A DNA stretch of 32,603 nucleotides, from NCBI GenBank assembly GCA_000729835.1, contig JFHB01000280.1:1-32603 (forward strand), written 5' to 3'. This document shows positions 10,555 through 21,599 of the stretch, in pieces. The notes beneath the pieces were generated by a model. It did not search any database and was not told the DNA's origin. It worked only from the letters and a program-made list of their open reading frames with translations. The stretch comes from Atkinsonella hypoxylon. Taxonomy: Eukaryota > Ascomycota > Sordariomycetes > Hypocreales > Clavicipitaceae. The position numbers and the translations under genes are program-made. Within the stretch, counting starts at the first letter, position 1; each line of letters opens with the position of its first letter.

Positions 10555-11252
10555 TATTGAAAATAATAGGGATTACAGGACTAGATAGAAGAGGGTAGTG
10601 GTCTCTTATATTCAGCACCTGTAATTGCTCCTAGCAATTATCACGTAGTGGAAGCAGCAGCGGCCTAAATCAAGCTGTAGTGTATAGTATAGATTACGTA
10701 GAGGCAGTAGATAACTATAATAATAGTGGTATCTTATATTGAGAGCGCTGTAACGAACAAGTTGGTAAGGGTAGGATCTTGAATCTTTCTAGTCCCTTAT
10801 AGACCCTCCAACTATATCGGCGGGCTATAGTCGCTAGAAGGGGCTTATAGGCTACTTTATAATTTCCGCAAAAAGATTTACTATATAAAAACAAAAAAAT
10901 CGACTCACGGCTATACAAACGAGATGCTTACGTGCACAATTTAACAAATTCCACTAATAACAAGCAACCCTTATAAGCAACTCTATCCAACAATTATACT
11001 ATTAGATAGCCCTAATTCTTAGCTTTTAAATAGTATACTTCTTAAATTTCTACCATTGCTAGTTATAGAGAAAATCGCAGTTAAAGTTAACTATAGGTTA
11101 GGCAACTTTGCCTTAGTCGATTCTAGATGTTTCGCATCTAGTAACAGCGATATCTCTACTAAAAATCAACGTAACAAGACCTAATGAGGGTCACGTGATA
11201 GAGCAACTAGTAGGCATAAAAATAGGCTATACAGGGTAGCTTATTTTTAACA
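10555..11252. mobile_element. Solo LTR F2 (698 bp)
   Basis: Second member of the F family, in the same orientation as F1, with the same ends (tattgaaaataatag and TTATTTTTAACA) and its own TTAAG duplication. Indels and scattered base changes separate it from F1; several are C/T or G/A in both directions, so each copy was mutated lightly and separately. It holds the conserved stem-loop at 11066-11158. A 67-codon open frame on its minus strand (10715-10918) is considered chance. Confidence 0.85.
11066..11158. repeat. Long imperfect stem-loop in F2
   Basis: Same structure as in F1: arms 11066-11083 and 11142-11158, with the two inner hairpins intact. The single difference from F1 in this block (cag for ctg in the left arm) weakens one pair of the stem. 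Confidence 0.65.
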
Positions 11253-11257
11253 TTAAG

Positions 11258-12898
11258 CTTATAGACTATTATTATATTTAAGTATAGTATTACTCTATAA
11301 AAGCTAAGCCTTTTATAATCTTACTTAAAAAAAGTGCTAAATAAACTTAAGAAGTAAACTAAAAGAACGCTATAAAGGTTCTTAAGTATATAATAATAAC
11401 TACACTAGTTCTTATAATAATTAATCTTAGTTTAAGCGCTAAAGAAATTATATTAATAATTAATATAAGCTTAAAAGAATAAAGAGTAGTTTTAATGTAA
11501 ATTGTTAATAGGCAATAATACTCTATATAATATAAAAGTAGATATTAAAGCAATTTAGAAATTAAGTATAATAGAATAAAGTAAAAATATAGAGCTATTA
11601 TTTATATATTAAGAAAGCTATAAATTTATCTCTATAGAGTTCCTTTTACTCTAAAGACTAATTCTTAGGTACTTATATATTAGCTTAATAGCGCTATTAA
11701 TAACGTTCTTAGCACACTTATTATATAATAGATTAGCTATATTATACTGTTTAATTTTATAGCTAGGTATATTCTAGGAGAAAAGAATAAAATAGCTAAT
11801 GCTTTATTACGTAAAGAAAGTAGACCTTTTAATGTATTAAATTAAGTAGCTAAAGGGAATATTAAAGATTTTATTAACTTATAGCTTAACGTTAATAAGA
11901 TTTAGCTATATAATAGAGTATACTATACTCCTAGAACTTAATAAATTATAGATTTCCTTTTAATATTATAAAAACTATTTAATTTAAATAAGAGTAAGTA
12001 TAAGCAACTTTATATAAGTGCTAAGTAATACTTCTTAGATAAAGGCCTATTATAGAAGAGACTAACTAGTATAATAAAGGGTTCTACCTTAGTTATTAAA
12101 GACCTAATATAATAGAAGAAAATTATTAAGGCTTTATATAAGTAAATAGATTATAAAGGTATAGAAGTTATATTTTAAGTAGCTAGAATTAAATACTTTT
12201 AAAAAGAGCTCTAAAATATAGTTTAAGTAAAAATTTTCTATAGTAAGGTATACTAAAAGTTTACTCCTTAGAGGCCTAAAGAATTATTAATACTAATAGC
12301 TTTAAGCAACCTAATAAGTAAGATATATATTAATACCTAATATATACTACTTAATTATGGTTTTAAGTACCTTCTAGAAGCAAAATGTAACCTTACTAAA
12401 TAGGTAGAAGCATACTTTATACAGTATACTAATATTGTAGCTATTTAGAAATTCCTAATAAAGCTAATTATATAATTTAAAGTCTTTCTATTTCTAGTTT
12501 TTAATAAAGAACTAGAAATATATAGAAATCTTAAAAAAGTAGTTAAAGCTATTAGAATTAAAGGGATTAAGACATTAGTGTATAATTTAAAAGCTAATTT
12601 ACCTATTAAAGCTAGTTATTAAACGCTTATATTTACTCTTTTAAAGATAGAAGGTTTTAATAGAAAGTAGTTTAAATTGCTAAATAAGGCACTATTAGTG
12701 GACTATATAGCTGTATAAGCATTATATAGTAAATCTACTTTTTACTTAATTTACAGTTAGAAGCCTATTCTTCCTTTAGAAGTTAAATTTCCTACTTAAA
12801 GGTTAATTAATTAGTTAAAAGTTATAATAATGCAGAATCTCTTTAAAGCAAGAGTTAGAATGCTAGAATAAAAGAAAGTAAATATTTAGAAGGCTTGC
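11258..12898 (+). pseudogene. pol: Element C: RNase H and integrase
   Basis: Continuation of the C pol frame. RNase H spans about 11300-11830: it includes KYRAIIYILRKL and ends RYILGEKNKIANALLRKE, the family's PGxxNxxADALSR end. Integrase follows: a zinc-binding HHCC remnant near 12130-12250 (FYSKVY keeps the spacing of its last two Cys), then the core with GFKYLLEAKCNLTK near 12360. All three catalytic acids look changed: Asp to Asn near 12331 and 12501, Glu to Lys near 12607. A C-terminal stretch ends at about 12890, where element E begins; C's own 3' LTR is not in the window. No chromodomain is seen. Confidence 0.8.
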
Positions 12899-13141
12899 TG
12901 TTACGGTAGGTTCCGACGTGGGTTTGTCGGAAGTGACGATAGATTGTTAGATTCGATAGGTTATACAATAATTCGTAAGAGGAGTTGTAAGAGCTTCTGT
13001 AAAGAGCATCTAGTAATAGTGTTCTAGTGAATAATAGTTAATTGTTTAATCTAACTACCTAAGCGTTACTTCTAACTACTTATATATAATGACAGTTATA
13101 TACACTAGTAACCTATAGGTCTATAGAATTATCCTATAATA
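12899..13141 (-). repeat. Element E 3' LTR (243 bp)
   Basis: Starts TGTTACGGTAGG and ends cctataata (RIP form of CCTGTAACA). It is the inverted partner of 16804-17046 and has the same length. The first 65 bases, the outer end, are rich in TG, CG and GG; the rest is RIP-mutated. Confidence 0.85.
12911..12932. repeat. Hairpin near the outer end of E LTR
   Basis: TTCCGAC and GTCGGAA form a perfect 7-bp stem around an 8-nt loop. In the D LTR the same site (about 17014-17035) is ttttaat...attaaat, so both arms were mutated by RIP in mirror fashion and pairing is largely kept. In transcription direction it lies near the LTR 3' end. Confidence 0.55.
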
Positions 13142-15925
13142 AGTGCTGCCTCTACAAAAAAGATTAGCTATTCTAGCTATTCTAAAAAATTAATTGTTAG
13201 TTGTTAGAAGGCGTATTAGATTAAACTAAATAACTTATTAATCTAGCTGCTATAAAAGGCGTAGAAAGGTAGTTATTGTTTTATTACGTAAGTATATATT
13301 GTTGTTATTATAGTGCAATCTACAGCGTAGGTTGCTATATTTATGTATTTTCTCTATATACTTATAATACCTAAATTACACTTATAATCTAGTAACTATT
13401 AAATCTATATATTAAATTAACGGATTTCCTTAAACCTAATAGAGCGTTAAAGCTTATTCTATAACCTATATATAAGTAAAGTTTCATAAAATTATTCTAA
13501 ACAATATTAAATCCTATAAATTAATCTTATATAATAAAGCTAATTTATTAAATCTATATAGTATATTCCTTATATAAGATTGTTCTATATAGTGTTAAAA
13601 GCATTAAAAATTAATCTATATTAAAGCTAATTTTCTATTAGATCTCTCTAGTGTATTTTTCTATATATATACAGCTTATTTTAATCCTAAAGCATTATTA
13701 ATAGCAGTAAATTATTAGTTAATTATAGTAAGCTATTAGTTCTCTCTAGAAAGTAAAGCTAGTAGACGCTTCTAGTAGCTTTAGGGAGAGTTTTACCTAA
13801 AAGGCGCTAGTTTTACGCTTAGTAGGTGTTTTTACTAGTTTACTTATAGCTAGCCTCTTAGTTAGCGTTTTTACCTTAGTTAGTGTTAGCTTTACTATAG
13901 AAGGTATCTTTTATAGAATTAATAAAGAGAAATACATTAAAGATAGGTTAATTAATATAAACTAAGCACTTTTTCTACATTAAATAGTGCTAAATTTATT
14001 ACTAAAGAGGCTTTATATAGCAATAGGCTAGTTAGCTAAGCGTTCTAAGAAGCCTATATAAATATAGTTAATTTTATATTATAAGCATCTATTTTCTACC
14101 TATAGTATATTAATATTGCTAGTAACCTTTAGTAAGGTTTTATTTTTATTAATAACGTTATTAATACCTTTATTAAATTAACTTATACTATTTAGTTAGT
14201 TATATATACTATAAATAGTAGTTTATAATTTATTAAACTACTTATTAAATAGACCTCCTTTAGCCTCTATTTTAACCTAGTTAATCTTTTTATTTAACTT
14301 ATTAATTTTAGCAATATAGAGGTTAAGTTGCTTTTATACAGCATTACTACCTATAGAAGTGTCCTTAAGGTAGGCTTTAATTATTTCTTTAGCGTTAAAT
14401 TTATACTTCTTCTAAAGGAGACTATTACGCTAGCTCTAGAATTACACCTTAGCTAATAGAATAAAGAGTAAGTCTATATAGCTAATACTAGCTAAGGCAC
14501 CTATAATAGTGCTATTAATTCTACTAAATTTATTAAAGAAGTAAATAGTAACTAACACTACCTATAATAGTAAACTAGTAAATAAATCTATAGTAATAGT
14601 TTTCTTACCTCTTTTTACTATATTACTACTGTAGTATATAGTAGCTGCTGCTTTTATCTATATTTTACCTCTTCTAGCTACTTTAGCGTTACTTATAGAT
14701 GCTTTAGCATCCTTGCCTTTATACTGCTAGTTTTAGCGCTTTACTTTATAGTTATTATAAATTCTAAAGATATATATTACTATATTCTACTAGAGTAAGT
14801 AATATATATTGTCTTTAGAGACCTTAATGCTAGTTTTATCTATTATACTGCCTTTTAAAGTAAATTTATAGGTATAAGTGTAAATAGTATTTTCTATATT
14901 CTATACCTTCTCTTTAGCTTTATTAATATAGTAATACTAACTGTAGTCTTCTATTATAGGCCTTACATTAGTAATATTAATATTATCTTTAATTTCTATA
15001 GAAATAGTGCTAAAGATAAACTTATTAACTTTTAGGGTACCTTTAGCACTTCTAGGCCTACTAAAAGTACTATATAGGCAGTAGAAGTTAAGTAATATAA
15101 GATAAGTTTTAATATTATTTAGTTCTATAGCTACTATATTACCTTTATAGTTATATTTTTACTCCTTAAACTTAAAACCTTAACTTTTAGCGTTAAAACT
15201 ATTGTTATAATTAATATATATATTAGAAGCAATATATTCTTCTTTAGGTTTAAATAGTAGTAGCATTATAGCTTAAGTGTAGTTACTATTATTATTCTCT
15301 TCTTAGAATAAAGTATTTAGGTTTACTAGAATTAATAACTTTAAACTACTAAAAGAAAAGGATAATAGTAGTAGATTTTCTATAAAAGGAATAGAAAGGG
15401 TTAGAAGTAGCTTTATAAATACTAATTAGTTCTATAGGCTATAGAAATTTACTCTATAGGCAGTCTATTGCCCTTAGTGTAGTATTCTAGTGTTTAACTA
15501 TTAAAAGTAGCTAAATAATAGCCTAAAGGAATAGAAAGAGCAGTAGCTATAATAGTATTAATAAATTTATAAAGACTTTATAATATATAAAGGTATAAGG
15601 AAAAGGTTATACAGTAGAAAGTATAAAAATTCGCAAAAGTAAAAGTAAATTTATAGGGAAAAGTAAGTTAAAATAATAGTATATAGATTTATAGGTGTTT
15701 TCTTCTTAACCTTCTATAATTCTATAATATAGGTTAATTTTAATAGTTCTAATAATAAATAAGGAAATAAAGAAAAAGATACTAAGAGATTTAAACAATC
15801 TATTATATAATAAAGGAAATTAAAACTTATAAAGAAAAGAGTTAGTAGTAGGCTTCTACTAGCTAATTTAGGGCTTTTTAGTAAGCTATATTACTCTTTT
15901 AATAATACTAATATTCTTTTTCTTA
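13142..15925 (-). other. Element E unassigned 3' region
   Basis: About 2.8 kb between chromodomain and 3' LTR. The segment 15271-13730 is the counterpart of the possible extra reading frame in D (31020-32560). The part nearest the LTR (13142-13690) has no counterpart in the window and shows no motif; a weak purine stretch (gtagaggcag on the minus strand) at the LTR edge may be what is left of the polypurine tract. No recognised domain. Confidence 0.5.
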
Positions 15926-16803
15926 ATTTATAGAGTGTTTCTATAAATATTTATTTATAATTTTAGAAGTATTAACTTTAAGCTTATCTTTAGCAATTTA
16001 TTAGTTGTCTTTAGCAAAGAACTCTTTCTATTATATAAGGAATTCTAAATATAGCTTACTTAACCTACTGTAGAAACATTAGATTTAATAGGTATAAATT
16101 TACTTAATTTCCTAATAGTTCTCTATACTAAACCTTTCTATTGTAATTAGCAGTAGTAGTTACTTTTTCTAGTTAAAAGAGTCTTTACTCTATTTTAGCT
16201 TCTAAAGGTAAGCTACTAATACTACTAAATATATATATAAATCCAGTAGGAAATCTAGATAAAACAATAATAAGCTTACTTTTATAAAAACCTTATATAG
16301 CTTTACTTATTAAGGAGACTATTTCTTTTTTAGCTTTCCTAAAAGTATATATCCTTAGTGTAATTATAGGTAAACTATATTCCTTACTTTAATGTTAATA
16401 GGTTTATACTAAGTGTTATATTTAATCTTGCTTAAGGTATTTACTATACTAATAGCTATTTCTGCCTCTTACTAGTATAGCTTCTAAAGTATAGCTATAT
16501 TACTTATATTTATTCTATTACTAGGAATATTATCTAATTAGATTAGATTAACAACAGTAGCTAGCTAGAAACTATATATAAGTTTATTAGATAAAATCTC
16601 TATATTAGCTGCTACTATATTATTAAGTTAGTGCTATAGTGCTAGAAGTATTGCAGTCTATAGTGTATCTAGATTTATAACTATATAGTATTAAACAGTA
16701 ACAATAACTGTTTAATTCTTCTATTTAGCTATTCTATTTATCTATAGGTAGTAAGCTATAGCTATAAGCAATTTACTTCTAATTTAGGTAAATATACTTC
16801 TTT
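15926..16803 (-). pseudogene. pol: Element E integrase C-terminal part and chromodomain
   Basis: Minus-strand relic matching D 29488-30365. It starts inside the integrase core, just before the conserved TDGQTE-type segment, runs through the region that in D reads LGK-type and HP-V-SV-type motifs, and ends with the chromodomain near 16000-16070. The 5' part of the gene was separated by insertion of D at 16803/16804. Stops are of RIP type. Confidence 0.75.
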
Positions 16804-17046
16804 TGTTACAGGATAATCCTACGGGCCTGCAGGTCACTAGTGCACGTAACCGCAATTATGTATAAGTAGTTAGAAGTAACGCTTAGGTAGTTAGATTAAA
16901 CAATTAACAATTATTTACTAAAACATTATTATTAAATGCTCCTTATAGAAGCTCTAACAACTTCTCTTACAAATTATTATATAACCTATTAAATCTAACA
17001 ACCTATTGTTACTTTTAATAAACCTACATTAAATTCTACTGTAATA
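16804..17046 (+). repeat. Element D 5' LTR (243 bp)
   Basis: Begins TGTTACAGGATAATCC and ends ctactgtaata (RIP form of GTAACA). The first 57 bases keep GGGCCTGCAGGTCACTAGTG-type sequence, almost untouched by RIP, while the rest is mutated. It is the inverted partner of 12899-13141. Confidence 0.85.
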
Positions 17047-17099
17047 AGTAGTAGTAATTACTTTTAATTGTTGCTAACTCTTCTTAAGCTTAAAAAGCT

Positions 17100-19560
17100 A
17101 AAATTATAATATTTAAGATAAAGTAACTTTAAAAGAAACTTAGTAGAAAAAATTATATTTCTTTTACTAATAAAGAACTTAAAACTATATACTAATTCTA
17201 TAAATTTTACTGCTAAAATCTAGATTTTTAGATTTAAAAAAGGGATTTTATACCTTAAGAAAAAAGAAGCTTACTACTTTATTTTACTTACTATAAATTT
17301 ATTAATAAATAGCTTAAATTATATAACTAACTTAAGCTAGTAAAACTACTTTCTTACTAGAATACTATTAATACTTCTATAGTATAGTAGGTATAAAGGT
17401 AGGTTAATAGAATTATTAATAAGGCTAAATCTACTAAACTCTTTATAGATTTATTAACAGTAATACTAAAAGGAAAAGCTAAAGCTAGATTATCTAGATC
17501 TAATAGCTTAAGAGGCACTATCTATAAAGCTAATGCTAGTTCTACCTAAGATATTAAAGGAAAGTAAGTATAGAGATCTAGATTTATACTACTTACTAAA
17601 GACCTAAATCTATTAGATATACTTTAAACTACTAAAAAGAACTTACTAATTAAAGAACTAGCTAAAATCTTTCTGCTTTTATAGACTTACTAAAGGTTTT
17701 ATACCTTTAAGCTAAAGTATAAAGTAAAAGAAGTAATAAAACTACTTAGAAAAAAGAACCCTTTACTAGAATAGCTTATAGGTTTTTCTATAGAAATTAG
17801 TAAGTAAATTACTAAAATTAAAGAAGAATTAATTAATAAAATTAGTAAATTATAAAGAGAATTAAATAATAAAATTACTGCTTTTTAGGTAAAGTAATAA
17901 TACTTAGCCTAGAAAATAAAGACTATACTTAAGCCTTAAGATAAATATAATAAGTAATACTATACCTAATAAGGCTTTTAGCCTAAGAATTATAGGTAAA
18001 GAGCTTTTAATTCTTATTTACCTCTAAAAGATAACTAGAACTAAAAGTAAGGTTAAAAGCATCCTTTAGGTAAAGGAAACTATATAATATAGAGATACCT
18101 TAAACACTTTAGTACTTTTCTAAAAGAATAAAAGCTACTATAATTTCTAAAGAATCTATTAAAGTAATACTTTAATAGTAAAGCTAAAAAAAGCTAAGAT
18201 ACTAAAAAAGGCTAGAATTAAGCATTTAGTAACTTTAAATATTAATATATAAATTAATAGGCACTATACTATATTAGAAACAATAATCTCTAGCTAAATT
18301 TAGCAGATAAAAGGCTAAATCTATATTAGAAGTAGAATAACTAAGGCAATATATAGTTTTAAACCCCTAAGGAATAAATAGATTCTATATAGAAAATTAC
18401 TAATATTAGTTACTTTAAACTCTTTAATAATAGAAATATCTATAAGCTAATTTTATATAAAGAAAAGTACACTGTTTTCTATAATATAGAGCTATAAATT
18501 TAAGCTATTAAAGACTACTATAGCTATAGTATAATTAATGCTTAAGAAGCTATTTACATTAAGCTCTAAACTCTCTTTAAAGGGAATATATTAATATAGT
18601 ATAAGTAGCATCTAAATTACTATAAAAAAATAGCTATTTTTAGTAGTTTAAACTCTATTTATACTGCTATCTATAAAGAATTTAGTATATAGATCTAGAA
18701 TACAATAATATAGCTAGATTTAGCTAAGTTTATAGAGTAAAATATAATTAAAGAAAAATTATTTAGGGAATTTATCTCTAGAGTATTCTAATATATCTAT
18801 ATAAATAGTAAAACTACTAATCTTTAGCTTCTTTTAAGACTTTATTATAAGCTATATTTAGAATTACAATAGCTATACTTAATTTTAACAGTAAAAGACC
18901 TAAGATCTATATATATTACTATAGTAAATAATAAGGTTAAGAATTTATAAGAATGCCTAAAGGATCTAGAAAAATAATAAAAATTAAAAAACTATAAGAA
19001 AAGTATTAATACTTACTACACTTAAAGTAAATTTAATAGTAAGAACTTTAAAAACAATAAAGTAGTTTAAGGTAACTAAACTAACTAGAATAAAAGCAAT
19101 AGTTAATTTTAGTTTTAACCTTTATTCTATAAAAATTACTAGAATAATTATTCTTAATACCTACTATAAAACTAAGGAAATTAGCTGCTAAAAGAGCAGT
19201 AGCTTTAGCTTTAGTAAAGCTAAGATTTAAAGGCTAGCTAGAATTATTAGCTAAAGCTATAGTATTTTTAGTAGCTTTAACGTTTCTAATAATAAAGCTT
19301 ACTATAGAATAATAAGGAATATACTTATATAATAACGTTTAAAGATAAATCTAACTAAAAAGACTATAAGAAGTATCTTAAAAGCTATAAATACTAGTTA
19401 ATAGAAGAAGGTAAAATAGTTAATACTAATAAGTTATTAACTAGCCTAGAATCTAACTTTATTAAAACCTATTTTACTAAAAGTAAAGAAAAGTAAAAGA
19501 AAAAGGTTTAAATAAAGGTAAACTAAAAGGATTTATAGAGGATCTAGATAGAGTAAGTAG
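17100..19560 (+). pseudogene. gag: Element D gag, decayed
   Basis: Relic between the 5' LTR and the protease. One frame from about 17520 to 18070 is stop-poor apart from TAA and TAG, and shows a coiled-coil-like stretch near 17800-17880 (KIKEELINKISKL) followed by a Gln-, Asn- and Tyr-rich tail. A second open stretch at 18230-18960 reads EKYTVFYNIEL and IAIFSSLNSIYTAIYKEFS. The two may be one gene joined by a frame change or two adjacent parts. The region is longer than a typical gag, and no CCHC knuckle was found. Assignment rests on position and composition. Confidence 0.5.
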
Positions 19561-20047
19561 TTAAAGCAGTTATAAAGCTATAAATTATTAAATCTAGTAT
19601 TTTAAAGTTAAATTCCTTTCTAAAGATTTCTATTTATCTCTATAATAAAGAACTATTATATTAGATCTACCTAAATACTAGAATCTCTTTAGTGCTAGTT
19701 AATAAAGTATAGTTAACTTAGTTTAGTTAAAATATAAAATAGATAAAGATAGAGCTAAAACTAGTTACTAAAGTGCAGTTATCCTTCTATATCTCTAAGA
19801 TAGCTATATTTAACTTCTATATCCCTAGATCTATATATAGTATATCTATAACTAGCTATTTTATAGTTATAGCTAACGTAATAAGTAACTTAAGACTAAA
19901 GCTCTTTCTAGGTTTAACCTTCCTCTATAATTATAGTGTAAAAATTAATTTTATCTGCTTTAAGGCTACTATTAGGTCTATTTATAATATAGTTATAGAA
20001 ATAGGTATCTTCTAACTAATTTTAAAGATTCTATATTAAAGCGTAAT
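19560..20047 (+). pseudogene. Element D protease, decayed
   Basis: Aspartic-protease relic. LNTRISLVLVNK near 19675-19710 fits the LDTGASxSLV active-site block, with Asp now Asn and Gly now Arg. Downstream, LRLKLFLGLTFLYNYSVKI near 19891-19950 fits the ILLG-type C-terminal strand. From 19773 to 20015 the frame is free of stops for 80 codons from an internal Met. It ends at 20047 where element B starts; the linker and RT that should follow are not present on the other side of B. Confidence 0.6.
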
Positions 20048-20370
20048 TATTATAGACTCAAGCCTTAGGCTCGGGTCTTTTAGTAGAGGGAGGACAGCAG
20101 GAGAGAGATAGAGATCTATATAGGTAAAGGGATAGAAGCAAGCTGCATTTGTCTAGAGGTTACTTAAACTTTACTAGGCGCTAGAGAGAGAACCTTAGCT
20201 ATAAAGTATATACTAAAAGGGGCTCCTAAGGGAATAAACCTACCTCTAAATATATAGTATAAGAGTATAGAGAGGCTTCTAGTTTTTTCTCTCTTTCTCC
20301 TTTTCTCTCTATAATTATAGTTCTTATTATAAACACTAGTTAGCAGCAGCTACTAGGTTAGTCTATTATA
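20048..20370 (+). repeat. Element B 5' LTR
   Basis: Begins tattatagactcaagcc and ends gtctattata. The outer (left) third keeps gctcgggtc, gacagcagg and ctgcatttgtc, while the inner right third is heavily RIP-mutated. 323 bp, equal to the other three LTRs of this family. Confidence 0.9.
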
Positions 20371-20409
20371 TACTATAATTATTCTATAGATAGAACACTA
20401 GTAAGAATA

Positions 20410-21490
20410 ATGTTGTTTAGTTATAGCAATAAAGGCCTAGCTAGTTAGCTTAAGCGCTCTTTTAACCTCTATAGAGAGGTAGAGGAAAATATAGTAGAAA
20501 TTAGCTAAAAAGCAGTAGAAATTGCAGCACTTTATAAATTAGTTAAGAGCTAATCTTTATAGATAAAGGAACTATAACGCTTTATAATAAACTATATATA
20601 GAAAGAAGAGCAGCTTTAAGCTGCAGTAAGCTAGCAGCTAGAGAAACCTAAATAGAAGCCTCTATCTATAGTAAACCCTTATAATAGAAATAAATAGAGC
20701 TTTTAGGCCTAGTAAATAGCAATTACCTAAAAGCTCTAGGCTAATAGCGCCTTTATAGGCACAATATAGAACTAGTAGTACTATCTATACTAAAGCTTAT
20801 TGCTTAAGGTTTAGTAAAGAGTAGCTGCCTATTATAAGGTAGGTAAAGTAAAGGAATATAATATATAGAGGTTCCTTAATTACTTAGAATTAGTCTTTAT
20901 AGATTCTTATTAATAGAACTAAGCTTTAATTAAGCTTAATTAGCTTTAATAGAGTAATAATAAGCAGTTTATAAAGTTTTATATTTATTTTAAGGAGAAA
21001 ATTACGCTAGTAAAAGGGGCTAACTAGAATAATAGCGTAAAGTTAGCTAAGTTATAAATAGCACTTAATAAGGAAATAAGGGATTACAGTATAAAGAGAG
21101 ATATTCCTTATTATAACTACCTTTAGGCAGTAAAGCGCTACTGCAGTATTATATTAAACCTTAAGTTATATTGCATTAAGGAATAACACTAGCTAAAATA
21201 CAGCTTTAGCTCTAAAGGGCCCTAGAATAGTAACACTAAGATAACTAAAGTTAACGCTATAGAAACTTAATAAAGATAGAAAAGAGGTATAAAGAAATCT
21301 AGAGTAAAACAATTAAATAAGGATACTTTATAAGTAAAGTAGGTATTTAAGGCTAAACTTAAAAAACACTGCTAAAAGAGGTAATACCTTTAGTGTAAGT
21401 TATTCTAATACTATATTTAAGGATATAAATAGTAACTAGTAGAATATAAGCTAGAGTTAACTAGTGTATAAGCAGTAGTAATAGATAATA
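20410..21490 (+). pseudogene. gag: Element B gag, decayed
   Basis: Structural gene relic. The likely start is ATG at 20410, 40 bp after the LTR; the frame reads MLFSYSNKGLAS before the first TAG. It continues with Glu/Lys/Gln-rich capsid-like sequence (EVEENIVEIS, then KAVEIAALYKLVKS). The CCHC zinc knuckle is at 21385-21426, here reading Tyr, Cys, Tyr, Tyr at the four ligand places; each change is TG to TA or CA to TA, and copy A still has TGC, TGT and CAC at the first three. Stops are only TAA and TAG. Confidence 0.8.
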
Positions 21491-21599
21491 TATAGAAGAA
21501 GAACTTTAATAAGTTAGAAAAAGGCTTACCCTTAGCTTTAAGCTTAATATAGAGGTAAAGGTAATATAAATAATATAATAACCTTTACTTAATAAGTAG

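Larger units (their letters stand above)
12899..16803 (-). mobile_element. Element E: 3' half of a chromovirus, cut by element D
   Basis: Minus-strand copy of the D family. From the left: 3' LTR (12899-13141), a long unassigned 3' region, then chromodomain and integrase C-terminal part ending abruptly at 16803, where the 5' LTR of D starts. The remaining 5' half of E should lie beyond the 3' end of D, outside the window. It matches D 29488 to 32603 in inverted orientation (E position is about 46291 minus D position). The base pentamer before it is CTTGC (12894-12898); its partner is not in the window. Confidence 0.8.

Noticed and set aside
10715..10918. 67-codon open frame on the minus strand
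   Set aside because: It lies wholly inside solo LTR F2, has no counterpart gene context, and is interrupted or shifted in F1. Chance frame in non-coding LTR sequence.
9080..11252. F1 and F2 as the two LTRs of one element
   Set aside because: The sequence between them (9795-10549) is RT of element C in the same frame as the outer flanks, and each LTR has its own different target duplication.
12899..17046. Terminal inverted repeats of a 4-kb DNA transposon (12899-13141 and 16804-17046)
   Set aside because: The 243-bp inverted repeats look like TIRs at first, but the right one is followed by gag and protease on the plus strand, and the sequence between encodes integrase and a chromodomain on the minus strand. 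They are LTRs of two oppositely oriented elements, E and D.
20371..20405. Primer-binding site after the B 5' LTR
   Set aside because: The sequence just inside the LTR does not begin with TGG and is RIP-mutated; no tRNA match can be claimed. A self-priming arrangement was considered, but no complementary LTR segment was found by eye.
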